DNA from: Acridotheres tristis
Lineage: Eukaryota > Chordata > Aves > Passeriformes > Sturnidae
Assembly (NCBI GenBank): GCA_037013685.1
Contig: CM072888.1
Location: forward strand, 16,168,589-16,232,588
Reading direction: 5' to 3'
Length of the DNA stretch: 64,000 nucleotides
Part shown: positions 61,925 through 64,000 of the stretch, in pieces
Numbering within the stretch: position 1 is the first letter of the stretch
Layout of the letters: each line of letters starts with the position of its first letter
Translations under genes and position numbers: made by a program
The notes under the pieces: model-generated
Told to the model about the DNA's origin: nothing
The model's database searches: none
What the model saw: the letters and a program-made list of their open reading frames with translations, nothing else

Positions 61925-62520
61925 ATTTCCCTATCTTCCACTGGCATCAGCAAAGAGAAATTATCTTGCATGGCTGCTCTAATTATGCATGCCCACACCA
62001 TGAAACTTCCCTGTCTTTTAAGTAGTCTAGTTTAATTCATTGGAACATGTAAACTAATAATTTACTTGTAATGCCTTGAAAAATTCACCCTGTGCCCAGA
62101 GAATAAGTCTTGTCAGCTTGCAGTGGTTTCACTGTGGTTTTATAACCCAAGCACTTTGTTCTTTGTTAAGAACAAAACTCAGCTGCACAATGCCATAAGC
62201 AAGAGCCTCCAAAGCCTAGAGCAAGGTTCCTGCACTTAGAGTCCACTGCAGTGTGCCCTCCTCAAGTCTAATAGGAAAGATTTTATTTTCTGTAAGTCTT
62301 TTGCTGCTGTTGACTGCCCATGCCATGTTTTCATTTAATAGCTGTGGCTTCCACTAAGTTTATTTACTTGCACCTGAAGCTTTGAATGAAGGACCGCTTA
62401 CATTTAATTACTTTATAATGGAGCTTGAATAGTAAATCTGTGCCTGCTAATTGGTAGCTCCTTCTCAATGAGGCTTTTTATCCCTGCCTGTCCTCTCAGG
62501 TGCTCTGGGTAACTTCTTCA
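61925..62520. other. Possible conserved noncoding region, two blocks
   Basis: Two unique blocks, about 61925-62070 (CTCTAATTATGCATGCCCAC, ACTAATAATTTACTTGTAAT) and 62280-62520 (TTTCATTTAATAGCTGTGGC, CATTTAATTACTTTATAATG, CCTGCTAATTGGTAGC), rich in TAAT homeodomain cores in a balanced context. No coding or repeat explanation was found. Enhancer-like by texture; conservation is inferred. Confidence 0.3.
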
Positions 62521-64000
62521 TTAGTATTGCTGATTCAAAGAGAAAGGGTACAGGAAATTCAGATTCGATACTCTACAGTGTAGCCCAGAAAATGTGATCC
62601 ACATCTGACTTCCAGGGAGGTGTGTTCAAAGGGGAATAAACAGTTGTACTGAAGACAGAAGCACATGGATTGCATGTCTGAGGCTAGGCTGCCACTGCCT
62701 AGTCACCCTTTACAAAATAAACTTTGTTTAAAATAGGTGTAGGTGAATTAATCAGGTCAACTGAAGACTGAAGCAGATAGTCCATAAGTTCAGCACTCCA
62801 GGAGCATTCTCAAGGGACCATTGTCCAACAGAAGAAACATCAGTGTGAACATTGCCACTAAGCTGAGAAACAGCGAGACACTGTAAACAAAATTTTGGAA
62901 TTTTGAAATTCTCAGCCACAGATCGCTGTTTTCAATAAACACAACCATCGTGGTTCTACCCAGGAAACGACTGCTGTTTTCTACTCCCACCTGAGGTGGG
63001 GCCCTCTCATACTTGTCTTCTACTTCCCAGAGCAGTGTCCTGTCTACACTGGACTTCAGACTGTTCAGGAGCAAACAATAATCTCACCAATAGTTTTGAA
63101 AGAGGGAAGATCAGTACTGCTTGGACAGAAGATAATTAATAATTTAGGGCTCATGCATATAGCCATGTTTTTGCCCAAAGTGAAGTGATCTTGCTGAAAC
63201 AGAAATAAGCATTATGCATTGTTTAAATGGGAATTCAATATCTGAAGATAAAGTCTTTGCTGCAACCAGTCTGGGGAACTGTTCAGGTAGAAGCAGTGGC
63301 TGCTGAGTGATGTTTTAGGATATGACACAGCACCCAGAGACTTGGATGAAACTTTTCATATGAAGTGCTAAGGAGATGGGCTGTGCAGTAGCAGAGACAG
63401 GCTATTTAGTATGCCTGCCACTGCTACAGGACTCAAAATGTTTTCCCCTCGGGAAAACAGAAACAAAAATAAAACAAAACAAACAAACAAACAAAAAGTT
63501 TCTGGACATGTCACACAGACAAGCAAATGTACATGGGTTATTCTTGTACTCCAAAGTCTTGTACTGGATGCTGGATAGGAACACTTCAGGAAAATCAGAA
63601 GTGCAAATATAAACCTTACAACAATCTCCAGATGACTGAAGCTATCGTTTCACTTAGAAAGCTTATTATGAATTCCTTGTCTTATTCCAATAGGTGTAAA
63701 ATCAGCATTGTGCTAGGCACTACGTTAGAGATTATTCAAAGGCAATTGTCCAGAGTTATTTGGGGGATTGGCATAAATTGCACTCTTAAAGAAAAGGGAA
63801 AAGCTTGCTCTTTGTGTTTGTGTCATAATATAAGAAGTAGCCTGGAAATTGCATCCTTATAACGTGATCACAAGCTCCAAATACATAGCAGTGTATTCCT
63901 GAAGTTTTGGTACCTACTTCCTTTACTCTGGAAGTACATAGAGATTTATGGAGTATCCTTGCTTGTACTGAGTATAACATGAAATATTTCTGGTTTGCTA
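62521..64000. other. Noncoding stretch
   Basis: Unique, apart from an A/C-rich tract at 63455-63498. Overlapping open frames at 63376-63980 on both strands show no recognisable motif. The window ends in unresolved sequence. Confidence 0.5.
63455..63498. repeat. A/C-rich tract with (AAAC)n
   Basis: ACAGAAACAAAAATAAAAC, then (AAAC) and (AACA) units. It is the same type as 22785-22873 and 29530-29618. Confidence 0.8.

Noticed and set aside
1..64000. Bacterial or phage systems, CRISPR arrays, tRNA or rRNA genes
   Set aside because: No spaced repeats, no dense coding and no cloverleaf sequence found; CR1 elements and the overall texture mark this as avian nuclear DNA.

Overview
This window looks like nuclear DNA from a bird, probably noncoding sequence in a gene-poor region or inside a very large intron. 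The base composition is AT-rich. Open frames are short and mostly coincidental; the long ones fall in repeats or low-complexity DNA. There is no operon-like layout. The avian call rests on eight fragments of CR1 LINE retrotransposons. Several carry the diagnostic 3' tail of ATTCTATG-type octamers, and two keep recognisable reverse-transcriptase text. Many A/C-rich tracts (AAACC, AAAC, AACAAAC) suggest a songbird-like genome, but I cannot fix the species.

Layout. 0-10 kb: a degraded palindromic DNA-transposon-like remnant at 245-325, a 12-bp-stem hairpin at 650-681, a minus-strand CR1 at 2744-3090, an internally deleted plus-strand CR1 at 4577-5178 and a minus-strand CR1 at 9150-9575. 10-30 kb: unique DNA with two candidate exons (11353-11449, 24068-24175), a strand-asymmetric G/T tract (19863-20030), a perfect 28-bp palindrome (22649-22676) and a (CTTCC)29 array (28681-28826). 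30-45 kb: a 16-nt-arm inverted repeat, CR1 tails at 32785-33102, 38030-38274 and 44045-44210, a minus-strand CR1 at 40269-41000, and several simple repeats. 45-64 kb: candidate short exons (45562-45625, 49031-49067, 52746-52781, 59463-59501), a second transposon-like remnant (54110-54350), a CR1 reverse-transcriptase fragment (54825-55185), and several unique stretches dense in TAAT cores that resemble conserved noncoding enhancers.

No complete protein-coding gene, tRNA, rRNA, CRISPR array or recognisable named gene is visible. The best hint of a host gene is the 39-nt segment at 59463-59501. It has a strong polypyrimidine tract and AG before it, a consensus GTAAGT donor after it, and an open phase-1/phase-1 frame reading IDDISRVEPKDV. 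Two other candidates (24068-24175 and 52746-52781) share the same phase, so a plus-strand gene with very long introns is possible but unproven. Statements about conservation, enhancer function or exon identity are inference and need alignment or RNA data.
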